This document shows positions 1-8,309 of a stretch of 64,000 bases of DNA, one piece after another. Every line of letters begins with the position of its first letter. Position 1 is the stretch's first letter. A program made the position numbers and the translations under genes. The stretch lies in NCBI GenBank assembly GCA_043785105.1, contig JAYVXO010000198.1, positions 1 to 64,000 on the forward strand, in the 5' to 3' direction. A model generated the notes under the pieces. The model did not search any database. It saw only the letters and a program-made list of their open reading frames with translations, and was not told the origin of the DNA. The DNA is from Fimbriiglobus sp043785105 (lineage in GTDB: Bacteria; Planctomycetota; Planctomycetia; Gemmatales; Gemmataceae).

Positions 1-108
1 GGCACTCCTGGGACGTCCGTCCCGAAAACCCGAACAGCGAATGGAAGCACTGCGAACCAGAATCAACAGTTACGACAAACTAAGATGTTTAATTCACTAC
101 CACCTAAC

Positions 109-191
109 CCCCTCCCCGACGCGGCATAGGTATGGACACAACGTTTCGCCCCGGCAAGTTGTGTCCATACCTATGCCGCGTCGGGGAGGGG
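109..191. repeat. 34-bp perfect inverted repeat with 15-nt loop
   Basis: Arms 109-142 and 158-191 are exact reverse complements; the loop is 143-157. The arm carries GCGGCATAGGTATGGACACA and ends in a C/G-rich CCCCTCCCC tail. No coding sequence is evident over it. It could be a miniature mobile element, a REP-type palindrome or a strong transcription barrier. The flanking 1-108 and 192-338 contain nothing else I recognise except the leader region of the downstream TolC-like gene. Confidence 0.85.
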
Positions 192-359
192 CCGGGGGTG
201 AGGTGGATTTCAAGACTTCAACCCCCCAGAGAAATTAGCTGCATCCAGCGCAGCATAAGTGATTGCATTTTCAAATTGACGCATCGGCACTGTCGTGGTA
301 TTCGACGTTCACGCCGGAGATCGAGTTGATGTCTCGGATTGCATGAACGGGGTATTGCG

Positions 360-1844
360 ATGCGTTGGGCAGTGGCACTCTTGGGATTCGCCCTGCTTGG
401 TGGTCTGTCCCTTGCGCAAACTCCACTTCCTCAACCTCCAGTTGTGCGTGACGCAGTCCCGCCGTTGCCCACTGTGACCGCATTTCCGGATGCCGCCCCT
501 GCGACACTGCTGAGTGCGAACGTCCTTCCGATCAACCTCGCCACCGCGATGCAACTAGCCGGCGCCAATCCGATTGACGTCCAAATTGCGATGCGACAAG
601 TCGAACTTTCGGCCAAACAGTACGACCGCGCGAAACTGCTCTGGCTGCCGAACATCATGGTCGGTGCGGACTATTTTCGGCACGACGGCCTGCAACAAAA
701 CTTCGCCGGTGGCATCCTCAAGTCCAACCGCGGGTCGTTCATGACCGGGTTCGGGCCGAACATCGTTTTTTCGGTCAGCGATGCGATCTATGCGCCACTC
801 GCGGCCAAGCAAGATCTTCGGGCACGGCAGGCGAGTCAACGGGCCGTCACGAATGACATCGCGTTGTCAGTTGCCGAAACTTACTTCACGTTACAGCAAG
901 CGCGGGGTGAATTGACCGGCGCGATTGTGGCAACACAAAAAGCGGAGGAGGTCAGCCGACGCGCGGAACGACTCGCGGAAGGACTCGCACCACCACTGGA
1001 AGCCACGCGAGCGCGGGTTGAACTCGCCCGACGCAAACAAGTGGAGGCCACGGCACGGGAACGGTGGCGGACAAGTAGTGCGGAATTGTCGCGGGTACTT
1101 CGGCTTGATGCCACGGCGATTCTCGAACCACTTGAACCGCCGTTTTTGCCAATCACCGTGATTCAAGACACGACGACCCTCGACACATTGATCCCGATTG
1201 CCCTCACGACTCGCCCCGAACTGGCCGGCCAACAAGCCATCATTCAAGCGGCGCTGACTCGGCTGAAACAGGAAAAAATGCGGCCACTCATTCCAAGCCT
1301 GGCTCTACGTAGCACGGCCACAAATCCGAGTGGATCGCTTGGTCTCGGTACATACGGCGGGGGTTCTGGCAGCACGCTCGGCAGTTTCGGTGGTCGGTTC
1401 GATGTGGATGTCCAAGTGATGTGGGAGTTCCAAAACCTCGGCTTCGGCAACAAAATCCGTGCCGGTGAACGCAAGGTCGAATACGAGATTGCGATACTCG
1501 AAATGTTTCGTGTTCAGGACCGTGTTGCTGCGGAAGTGGCCACGGCATTGGCACAAGTGAAAGGTGCCAATGAGCGGTTGGCATTGGCGGAGCCTGCATT
1601 GAAAGATGCGGTCGAACTCACGCAAAAAAGCTTGGAGGGGTTGAGTCAAACCCGCCGAATCGGTGAGGTAATCACACTGGTCGTGCGCCCCCAAGAAGTT
1701 GTCGCCGCCGTGCAATCATTGGGTCAGGCGAACGCGGATTTCCACACCGCCGTTGCGGATTACAACCGCGCCCAATTCCGCCTCTACCGCGCGTTGGGTC
1801 ATCCCACGCAAGCGCTTGTCGGTGCGGCATCGTCCACTCGGTGA
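360..1844 (+). CDS. TolC-family outer membrane efflux protein
   Basis: A TolC-like outer-membrane channel would let an inner-membrane pump and a periplasmic adaptor expel substrates across the outer membrane. The ATG at 360 is preferred over an in-frame TTG at 339 because a clean signal peptide (MRWAVALLGFALLGGLSLAQ) begins there. The mature part is long, Ala/Glu/Arg-rich and helical, with two outer-membrane-efflux repeats. The C-terminus has the family hallmark NRAQFRLYRALGHP. A Gly/Ser-rich stretch around residues 330-350 resembles the beta-barrel insertion between the repeats. About 494 residues is normal for the family. No adaptor or pump gene is adjacent within the window, so the substrate is unknown. 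Confidence 0.85.
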   Translation: MRWAVALLGFALLGGLSLAQTPLPQPPVVRDAVPPLPTVTAFPDAAPATLLSANVLPINLATAMQLAGANPIDVQIAMRQVELSAKQYDRAKLLWLPNIMVGADYFRHDGLQQNFAGGILKSNRGSFMTGFGPNIVFSVSDAIYAPLAAKQDLRARQASQRAVTNDIALSVAETYFTLQQARGELTGAIVATQKAEEVSRRAERLAEGLAPPLEATRARVELARRKQVEATARERWRTSSAELSRVLRLDATAILEPLEPPFLPITVIQDTTTLDTLIPIALTTRPELAGQQAIIQAALTRLKQEKMRPLIPSLALRSTATNPSGSLGLGTYGGGSGSTLGSFGGRFDVDVQVMWEFQNLGFGNKIRAGERKVEYEIAILEMFRVQDRVAAEVATALAQVKGANERLALAEPALKDAVELTQKSLEGLSQTRRIGEVITLVVRPQEVVAAVQSLGQANADFHTAVADYNRAQFRLYRALGHPTQALVGAASSTR

Positions 1845-2008
1845 GTTGAGCAGTAACCCTGTCAGTGCGAAGTGGTTCGTCAAGTCTGGTCTTTTTTAGC
1901 GATAGGGTATTGCCATTCTGCTGTTGACTTCATAGCAACGGGACGTGTAAAAATGAAATAGGGACTTGATGCTCGTCAGTCGTCACAATTCACGCGGAGG
2001 AACCAGCC

Positions 2009-2554
2009 ATGTGGGATCCACCCCCCAGCCACCCGCTCCGGCGGATGTTCGCCGGGATAACGGAACACGCTTTCATGAACACCCTCGGCGTCGCGGACCC
2101 GCCGTTGATTGATTACCTCGCTCTTCTCCTCTCCCGCTTCGTTCATACCGATTCGATTTATCGACTGCGTGGCTCCGACGGTCACCGTCTCGCCGAGCTG
2201 ACCGACATGGCAATCGAAGCCGAAAAGTTGCCGCCCGAAGGCCGCACCCGCCGGGAATACCACCGCCACATCGGCGACTTCGCGCTGTTTTGGTCCGGAC
2301 TGTATCCCGAAGTCGTGAACCGGATGCAAGCCAAGCCGTGCAAGGACCACGTCGTCAATTTCGCGACGCTTGGGAAGCGGTCGTACTCCATCGCCAGTCG
2401 GTTTTCCGCCGGTGAATTCGCCGACGAAGCCGCCGTCTTTCGCCGCCTGAGCGAGCAGTTTGAACTGTGCGCGTTCGGCTTACACGAAGTGCGAAAAGAG
2501 TTTGAAGAGTTAACCCACCAGCCGCTGCCACTTGGTTCATCGCTAATTGGGTAA
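2009..2554 (+). CDS. hypothetical soluble protein, 181 aa
   Basis: I do not recognise the family. The start is well supported: a GGAGGA Shine-Dalgarno lies about 8 nt upstream of the ATG. The protein has no signal peptide and no membrane segment. It is mixed helical, rich in His/Arg/Glu, with tryptophan and tyrosine clustered around residues 80-105 (HRHIGDFALFWSGLYPE) and an amphipathic C-terminal helix (RRLSEQFELCAFGLHEVRK). It is monocistronic: 160 nt separates it from the TolC-like gene, and a hairpin closes it on the 3' side. Codon use matches its neighbours, so it is likely a real gene. Confidence 0.7.
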   Translation: MWDPPPSHPLRRMFAGITEHAFMNTLGVADPPLIDYLALLLSRFVHTDSIYRLRGSDGHRLAELTDMAIEAEKLPPEGRTRREYHRHIGDFALFWSGLYPEVVNRMQAKPCKDHVVNFATLGKRSYSIASRFSAGEFADEAAVFRRLSEQFELCAFGLHEVRKEFEELTHQPLPLGSSLIG

Positions 2555-2558
2555 ACGC

Positions 2559-2588
2559 CGAACGGCGAGGGGTAACCCTCGCCGTTCG
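2559..2588. terminator. 13-bp hairpin between convergent genes
   Basis: Perfect arms CGAACGGCGAGGG (2559-2571) and its complement (2576-2588) with a GTAA tetraloop lie 5 nt after the stop of the 181-aa gene. The converging gene ends at 2627. There is no strong T run on either side, so it is probably a bidirectional stem terminator of modest efficiency. Confidence 0.65.
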
Positions 2589-2626
2589 ATTATGTTGTGG
2601 CAGTCACTTTAGAATTCGATGAAGAC

Positions 2627-3664
2627 TCACTCCTTCGGCGTCACGAAGTCGGCGATCCAGAGTTGCGTGGGGCTGCGGCCGTCGCGGCTGGTGGTCCACA
2701 TGATCTTGGTGTAATCGGGGCTGAAGACGGGTAGTACATCTTGACCGGGTGCATACGTCAGGCGGGTGGTTTTGCCGGTTTCAATGTTCATCCAGTAGAT
2801 GTCGTAGTTGGGCCGCGCTTTTTCGTCGCTGTGGTCGGCGGCGGTGTAGATGATGTGCTTGCCGTCCTTGTACCAGTACGGTGCCCAGTACACCCACTTG
2901 TCGTTATCGGTCAACGCTTTCTCGCCGGTGCCGTCGGCGTTAATCACAAAGAGTTGCAGACGGTCTTTCTCCTTGCGGTCGCTGCGGAAGATGACCTTGG
3001 TGCCGTCCGGGCTGAAGAACGGGCCGCCGTTGTAGCAGTTCAGTTTGGTCGTGAGTTGCACCACGCCGGTGCCGTCGGCGTTCATCGTGTAAAGCTGTAC
3101 GTTCCCCGAATTGCCGCTGCTGTACACGATTTTCTTGCCGTCGCTGGAGAAGCTCCCCTCGGCGGTGTAGGCTTTTGCGTTCGGGGTTAGGCATTTCAAA
3201 TCGGTGCCGTCGGGGTTCGCTTCGTAGATATTCATGTACTTGTCGAAGTCCCACGAATAACGGCGCCGCACGCCATTTTTGGCGTCTTCGGTTCGTTGCT
3301 TGTACTCGTCTTCGTGGTGTTTCTTCACGTCCGGGTCTTCGTGGCTACTGGCGAAGATAACCCGCTTGCCGGTGGGGTGAAAGTACGCACAGGTCGTCCG
3401 CCCAAGGCCAGGGCTGATCTTTCTGAAGCTCCCGGTGGCGATGTCCTGCACGAAGATTTGGTAGAACGGGTTGCCGGTGTCTTTCTCCTCGGCTTGGTAA
3501 ATAATCTGCTTGCCGTCCGGCGAGAAATACCCTTCCCCGGCCCGCACGAAACTCGACGTGAGTTGCTTGATGTTCTTCAAGTAAACGTCTTCCTGCGCTT
3601 TCCAATCCCCCGCAACGGGATCAGCCGCCAGGACCATCGCCAAGGACGCAATCAGGCTATTCAT
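2627..3664 (-). CDS. secreted TolB-like PD40 beta-propeller protein
   Basis: The 345-residue protein starts with a short signal sequence (MNSLIASLAMVLAADPV). It is then built of repeated propeller blades with the PD40/TolB signature FSPDGKQIIY, FSSDGKKIVYSS, FSPDGTKVIFRSDR, FSPDYTKIMWTTSRDG and recurrent NADGTG turns. Such proteins are periplasmic scaffolds or sensors; no catalytic motif is visible. It lacks the N-terminal TolB domain, so it is not the Tol-Pal component itself. The upstream 784 nt hold no intact gene. Family assignment is firm, molecular role unknown. Confidence 0.85.
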   Translation of the reverse strand: MNSLIASLAMVLAADPVAGDWKAQEDVYLKNIKQLTSSFVRAGEGYFSPDGKQIIYQAEEKDTGNPFYQIFVQDIATGSFRKISPGLGRTTCAYFHPTGKRVIFASSHEDPDVKKHHEDEYKQRTEDAKNGVRRRYSWDFDKYMNIYEANPDGTDLKCLTPNAKAYTAEGSFSSDGKKIVYSSGNSGNVQLYTMNADGTGVVQLTTKLNCYNGGPFFSPDGTKVIFRSDRKEKDRLQLFVINADGTGEKALTDNDKWVYWAPYWYKDGKHIIYTAADHSDEKARPNYDIYWMNIETGKTTRLTYAPGQDVLPVFSPDYTKIMWTTSRDGRSPTQLWIADFVTPKE

Positions 3665-3799
3665 GGGTCATCTCGGATTGGGAATGCTTGTATCAGTCGG
3701 GCAACAACACCTTTACATAATAGTAGTATGCACGGAGTCGGTGCCGGGTTCTCGTATCGCTCGCACTTGCAAGTCATCAACAGCCGGATCACGAAAGCA

Positions 3800-4169
3800 C
3801 AAAAAGTACGAAACGCCGGGGTGCAGGCAGCGGTTTGTTCTGATTACGCGGCGATGGTCGTCTCGCTCTTGCGGCGGAGCGGTGAGGGCGGGCGGCGAAG
3901 TGGTCGTCTCGCGTGGGGCCGTCCTCGCGGAACGTCCAACACTGCAACTGCAACTACAACATCGCCTCCGCGTCCGATTCGTACCAAATCGTCTCGCTCC
4001 CCTTGAGTCGCGCGTTGAACGCCTTGACCTGCGATTCGATCAATCCGCGCGGGCATGGGTAACTGGGACAAGCAAGGTCAGGACTTTCCAGCCATCCCGC
4101 GACGACAACATGAAAATCCTCACCACCTCGTAGCAATTCCCCAACTTTCTTGCAATCCGCTGCCTGCAC
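3800..4169 (-). pseudogene. decayed transposase C-terminus
   Basis: Read on the minus strand, 4169 to about 3954 encodes a fragment with GLIESQVKAFNARLKGSE followed by WYESDAEAML. This resembles the C-terminal part of planctomycete transposases that read like (L)xES-VKxxNxRVKGTExFW. An in-frame TAG follows AEAML, after which the frame stays open with LQLQCWTFREDGPTRDDHF to about 3800. No intact N-terminal catalytic part is visible upstream, and no terminal repeats were found. The family was not determined. This is a pattern match by eye, so confidence is moderate. Confidence 0.5.
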
Positions 4170-4448
4170 CCCTGCGTCCCTGCACCGCCAATGCCAACGC
4201 CAACGAGCATCCCCTCGGTCATTTTCACTTCCGTTGGTGTCATGAAAATAAATAGTGGAACATGGACGAGGGGATCTTCAAGGGTTATGATCTCGCAAAG
4301 TTGTTTGAATCGTGGAAAGTTCTAGACGCCGGATGCTGAATGGCCTTGATTTCAAGACCGTTGCGGAAATCTTCGATCGAGCGGCCCCGAACGACTTCCG
4401 CTGAATGCGACTAGGGCTTCCGATAATCCAAGAACACCTAAAATCAAT
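4170..4448. other. intergenic region with no intact gene
   Basis: Only very short open frames occur here. One, around 4333-4404, reads MLNGLDFKTVAEIFDRAAP, faintly like a BrnT-type toxin start, but it stops after about 23 codons. The region is best regarded as decayed DNA plus the promoter region of the large gene starting at 4449. Confidence 0.4.
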
Positions 4449-7400
4449 ATGCGTAATATTCTCAAAGTATTGACACCTGTTCTGTTCGTGTCACTTGGCG
4501 GAAGCTTTGACCAGTTGACTGTCGCCCAGGAAAAGGTTCCGAACAGGAAGAAGGCCCCCGTGGCCCCCGCCCCGCCTGAGGGCGAGTTCTCGAAGTTCGG
4601 AATCTACGAGGAGACTGCCCCGAGGCCGAAGGCGACCGCGCCCGTCACGACCGCACTTCCGCTGAAACTCAACCCCGGCGACCGGATCGCGTTCGTCGGG
4701 AACACTCTCTTCGAGCGGGCGCAGGATCACGGCCACTTCGAGGCCATGCTCCAGAAGCGGTTCCCCGGCCATCAACTCAAAGTGCGAACACTTGCGTGGT
4801 CGGCGGACGAAATCGGCCTCCAACCCAGGCCCGCAAACTTCGCCGACACCGAGCAGCATCTGACCCATGAGAAGGCGGACGTGATCTTCGTGGCGTATGG
4901 GTTCAACGAATCGTTCGCGGGGGAAGCCGGTCTGCCGGCGTTCAAGAAAACGCTCTCGGACCACCTCGCCAGTGTGAAGGCAAAGGCGTTCAACGGGGTG
5001 ACCGGCCCGCGAATCGTATTGGTGTCGCCAGTCGCCAATCAGAATGTCAAAGGCGTGCCCGCTGCGGACCTGAACAACGCACGCCTCAAGATGTACGCGG
5101 ACGCGATGCGCGAGGTGGCGAAGGAACAAAGCGTCGGGTTCGTGGACGTGTTCGCACCGACCCTCGACGCGATGCGTGACCCCGCGACCGAACTGACGAC
5201 CAACGGCTGCCATTTGAACGAGAAGGGGTACGCCGTCTTCGCAGCCGCGCTGTTCCGCGACACGTTCGCCGAAACGCCACCGGAGGTCTCCACCGCCCTC
5301 CGCGACGCGGTGACGGACAAAGACCGCCAGTACGTCCGGCGCTTCCGTCCGCTGAACACGTTCTACTACACCGGGGGGCGTAACAAGAGCTACGGGTACC
5401 TCGACTTCCTACCGGCGATGCAAAACTTTGACCTGATGGTCGCCAACCGCGACGCCCGAATCCACGCAATTGCGAACGGCAAGCCGGTGCCCGTGAAGGT
5501 GGACGACTCAAACGTCCCGGCGCTGCCAAAAACGGTTCAGGCCCGTGGTGTGAACGAGTGGATGACGGCAGACAAGGAGCGGGAAGCGTTCAAAGTAGAC
5601 GCACGGTTCGATGTCAACCTGTTTGCCGGCGAGGAGCAGTTCCCCGACCTGGCCAACCCGATCCAAATGCGATGGGACACGCGGGGCCGGCTGTGGGTGA
5701 GTTGCTCGATCACCTACCCGCACGTCTACCCCGGTCACGAACCGAACGACAAAATCATCATCCTCGAAGACACCGACGGCGACGGCAAAGCGGACAAGTG
5801 TACGGTGTTCGCGGACAAGCTGCACATTCCGCTGTCGTTCGAGTTCGGTGACGGCGGGGTGTACGTTTCTGAGCAGCCGAACCTCATCTTCCTCAAAGAT
5901 ACCGACGGCGACGGCAAGGCCGATCTCCGCCGCACCGTGCTCAGCGGGTTCGGCACCGAGGACTCGCACCACGCCCTGCACGATCTCACCTGGACCCCGG
6001 ACGGCGAACTCATCTTCCGCGAGTCGGTCTTCCATCATTCGCAAGTCGAAACGCCCTACGGCCCGGTCCGGCAAAAGAACAGCGGGTGGTTCCGGTTCGA
6101 CCCCCGGACTCAGCGGCTCACCAGCTTCGGCAGCTACCCGAGCACCAACCCGTGGGGCGTGACGTTCGACGATTGGGGGCAGCACGTCGCAAGCCACCCG
6201 ATCTACGCCGCGGCGTTCCACGCGATCGACCCGGCCTACCCCAACCAGCACCCCGCACCCCGTGGGGTCCAAGCGTACTCCGGGGTGTGCGGGCAACAGT
6301 TCGTGGACTCGCCCACGTTCCCGAAAGAGTTGCAAGGCGGGTTCATCAAGGTCCGGTACAAGCCGACCAACCGCGTCGAAATTTTCAAATGGAAGGAGGG
6401 CGCATTTGGGTTCGACGAGGAGTACGTCGGCGACCTGTTGTTCTCGACCAACTTGAGCTTCATCCCGGTCGATCTCCAGTGGGGGCCGCGCGGCGACCTC
6501 TACCTGTGCGACTGGTACAACCCCGTGAAGGGGCACATGCAGTACTCACTGCGTGACGAGCGCCGCGACCGGCACTCCGGCCGCATCTGGCGAATCACCG
6601 CAAAGGACCACAAACTCCAAGACCCAGTCAAGATCGCGGGCGCGTCGATTCCCGATCTGCTCGACTTGCTGAAACGGCCCGAGTCCCGCTACCGCCTCTG
6701 GGCGAAGCAGGAACTCCGCGACCGCGACCCGGTCGCCGTGCGGTTGGCGCTCGACAAATGGGTGGCGGACCTGAAGCCGACCGACCCGCGATACCGCCAC
6801 CACCAGACCGAAGCCGTGTGGGCGTACCGCTGGGTCGGCGGGGTCAACGCAGCGCTGCTGAATGAACTCCTGAAGTGTGAGGACCACCACGCCCGTGCCG
6901 CGGCGACGCAGCAACTTCGATACTGGCACCCGCACCTCACGGACGCGACGGCGTTGCTCCGCAAGGCCGCGAACGACCCGAACGGGATCGTCCGGATGGA
7001 AGCGGCCATCGCGGCCAGCTACATCGGTACGACGGAAGCCCTGGAAGCGATGCTGGACGTTTTCAAGCACCCGCGCGGCGGGCACCTCGATTACGCCATC
7101 CGGTCCGCGCTCGGTTCCCGGACGCTGAAGCCGCTGTGGGAGGCAAACGCCAAGTACGGGGTCGCGGCGCGGCTCAAGGATCTCGCGCCCCGCGACGACT
7201 TCCAGGAGGCGACTGTAACCGCCACGGAGGCGCGGTTCGACACGCAACCGGGCCTCGCGGTGGTGCGGGTGTCGTGCGTCCCGGAACGGATGCTGTTTAC
7301 CGTCGATCGGATCGCGGTCACGACCGGACAGCCCGTGAAGCTCGTGTTCACCAATCCGGACGCCACCGACCACAACCTCGTGATCGTCAAGCCGAACGCC

Positions 7401-8249
7401 CTCGCGGAAGTGGGGATGGCCGCGAACGAAATGGCGAAGGATCCCCGGAACGCTAACTCCGATTTCATCCCCCTTCAGAAGAAGAATCTGATCCTGCACG
7501 CGACACCAATGATCGGCCCGACGCGGCAGTCGCAAGTTGCGGTTCTGCGGTTCAACGCCCCCGCGGAGCCGGGCATCTATCCGTTCGTTTGCACCTTCCC
7601 AGGGCACTGGATTGTGATGAAAGGCGATCTGGTGGTTGCGAGACACCTCACCGACGTGCCCGCGATGCTCGCGGCTCGAAAGCAAGCGTTCGTGAAAGAC
7701 TGGAAGATGAGCGACTTCGCCGCAGTTCCGACGACGCGGGACGAGCCGACGGTCCAGCGGGGGTTGCAGGCGTTCATGAAGGCGAGTTGTCACCAGTGTC
7801 ACGCCGTCGCCGGTCACGGCGTCAACCTCGGCCCCGAACTGTGCGACGTGTCCCAACGCTACAAGGGCGAGAAACTGCTCCGACAGATCATCGAGCCGTC
7901 GGCGGAAATTCCCGAGAATTTCCGGAACGTGAAGCTCGACCTGGCCGACGGCCGCAGCGTGACGGGCGTGATTGTGAAGCAGGAGTCCGGAGAGTACCAC
8001 GTGATGACGAACCTGCTAACACCAACCAGCGTCACCCGCATCGCGGTCAAAGAAGTCGAGGCGAAAGTCGCGTCGAAGATATCCCCGATGCCCGATGGGC
8101 TGTTGAACTCGCTGACGAAGGAGGAGATCCTGGATCTCGTCTCCTTCTTGGAAGTCGGATACCAGATGCCGGACCACCTGAAGAAGTTAGTCGATCCAAA
8201 GAAGCCCGACGCCCCGAAAAATCCGGCGGACCACCCACGCAACCCGTAA
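4449..8249 (+). CDS. SGNH hydrolase / membrane-bound dehydrogenase / cupredoxin / cytochrome c fusion
   Basis: This 1266-residue exported protein appears to combine five modules. (1) Signal peptide, about residues 1-26. (2) An SGNH/GDSL-like domain (about 75-270) with FVGNTLFERAQDHG, an FVAYGFNESFAG block and C-terminal NGCHLNEKGY carrying the expected His. (3) A PVC-type propeller dehydrogenase domain (about 390-700) with DTDGDGKADKC and DTDGDGKADLRR repeats. (4) HEAT-like helices followed by a plastocyanin/azurin-like domain with possible type-1 copper ligands H975, C1048, H1053 and M1057. (5) A C-terminal haem-binding domain with C1114-HQ-C1117-H1118. It heads a sulfatase cluster, with 60 nt to the first sulfatase. 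A periplasmic sugar-oxidising redox enzyme is inferred; the substrate is unknown. Confidence 0.85.
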   Translation: MRNILKVLTPVLFVSLGGSFDQLTVAQEKVPNRKKAPVAPAPPEGEFSKFGIYEETAPRPKATAPVTTALPLKLNPGDRIAFVGNTLFERAQDHGHFEAMLQKRFPGHQLKVRTLAWSADEIGLQPRPANFADTEQHLTHEKADVIFVAYGFNESFAGEAGLPAFKKTLSDHLASVKAKAFNGVTGPRIVLVSPVANQNVKGVPAADLNNARLKMYADAMREVAKEQSVGFVDVFAPTLDAMRDPATELTTNGCHLNEKGYAVFAAALFRDTFAETPPEVSTALRDAVTDKDRQYVRRFRPLNTFYYTGGRNKSYGYLDFLPAMQNFDLMVANRDARIHAIANGKPVPVKVDDSNVPALPKTVQARGVNEWMTADKEREAFKVDARFDVNLFAGEEQFPDLANPIQMRWDTRGRLWVSCSITYPHVYPGHEPNDKIIILEDTDGDGKADKCTVFADKLHIPLSFEFGDGGVYVSEQPNLIFLKDTDGDGKADLRRTVLSGFGTEDSHHALHDLTWTPDGELIFRESVFHHSQVETPYGPVRQKNSGWFRFDPRTQRLTSFGSYPSTNPWGVTFDDWGQHVASHPIYAAAFHAIDPAYPNQHPAPRGVQAYSGVCGQQFVDSPTFPKELQGGFIKVRYKPTNRVEIFKWKEGAFGFDEEYVGDLLFSTNLSFIPVDLQWGPRGDLYLCDWYNPVKGHMQYSLRDERRDRHSGRIWRITAKDHKLQDPVKIAGASIPDLLDLLKRPESRYRLWAKQELRDRDPVAVRLALDKWVADLKPTDPRYRHHQTEAVWAYRWVGGVNAALLNELLKCEDHHARAAATQQLRYWHPHLTDATALLRKAANDPNGIVRMEAAIAASYIGTTEALEAMLDVFKHPRGGHLDYAIRSALGSRTLKPLWEANAKYGVAARLKDLAPRDDFQEATVTATEARFDTQPGLAVVRVSCVPERMLFTVDRIAVTTGQPVKLVFTNPDATDHNLVIVKPNALAEVGMAANEMAKDPRNANSDFIPLQKKNLILHATPMIGPTRQSQVAVLRFNAPAEPGIYPFVCTFPGHWIVMKGDLVVARHLTDVPAMLAARKQAFVKDWKMSDFAAVPTTRDEPTVQRGLQAFMKASCHQCHAVAGHGVNLGPELCDVSQRYKGEKLLRQIIEPSAEIPENFRNVKLDLADGRSVTGVIVKQESGEYHVMTNLLTPTSVTRIAVKEVEAKVASKISPMPDGLLNSLTKEEILDLVSFLEVGYQMPDHLKKLVDPKKPDAPKNPADHPRNP

Positions 8250-8309
8250 TCAAGCTGGTCCTGTGACTTGACTCTTACATTGACCCACTCCACTCGATCC
8301 GGACGACCT

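Noticed and set aside
3296..4006. Plus-strand frame of about 236 codons across the end of the propeller gene and beyond
   Set aside because: Antisense to the secreted propeller gene and then runs into the decayed region; no motif.
4330..4404. Possible BrnT-like toxin start (MLNGLDFKTVAEIFD)
   Set aside because: Only about 23 codons, stop follows at once, and no antitoxin partner; chance match likely.
5508..6536. Minus-strand open frame of about 340 codons
   Set aside because: Same antisense shadow of the propeller domain region.
6546..8000. Long minus-strand open frame (about 480 codons) opposite the SGNH/cytochrome fusion
   Set aside because: Antisense to a gene with multiple recognised domains; composition Arg/His-rich, no motif.
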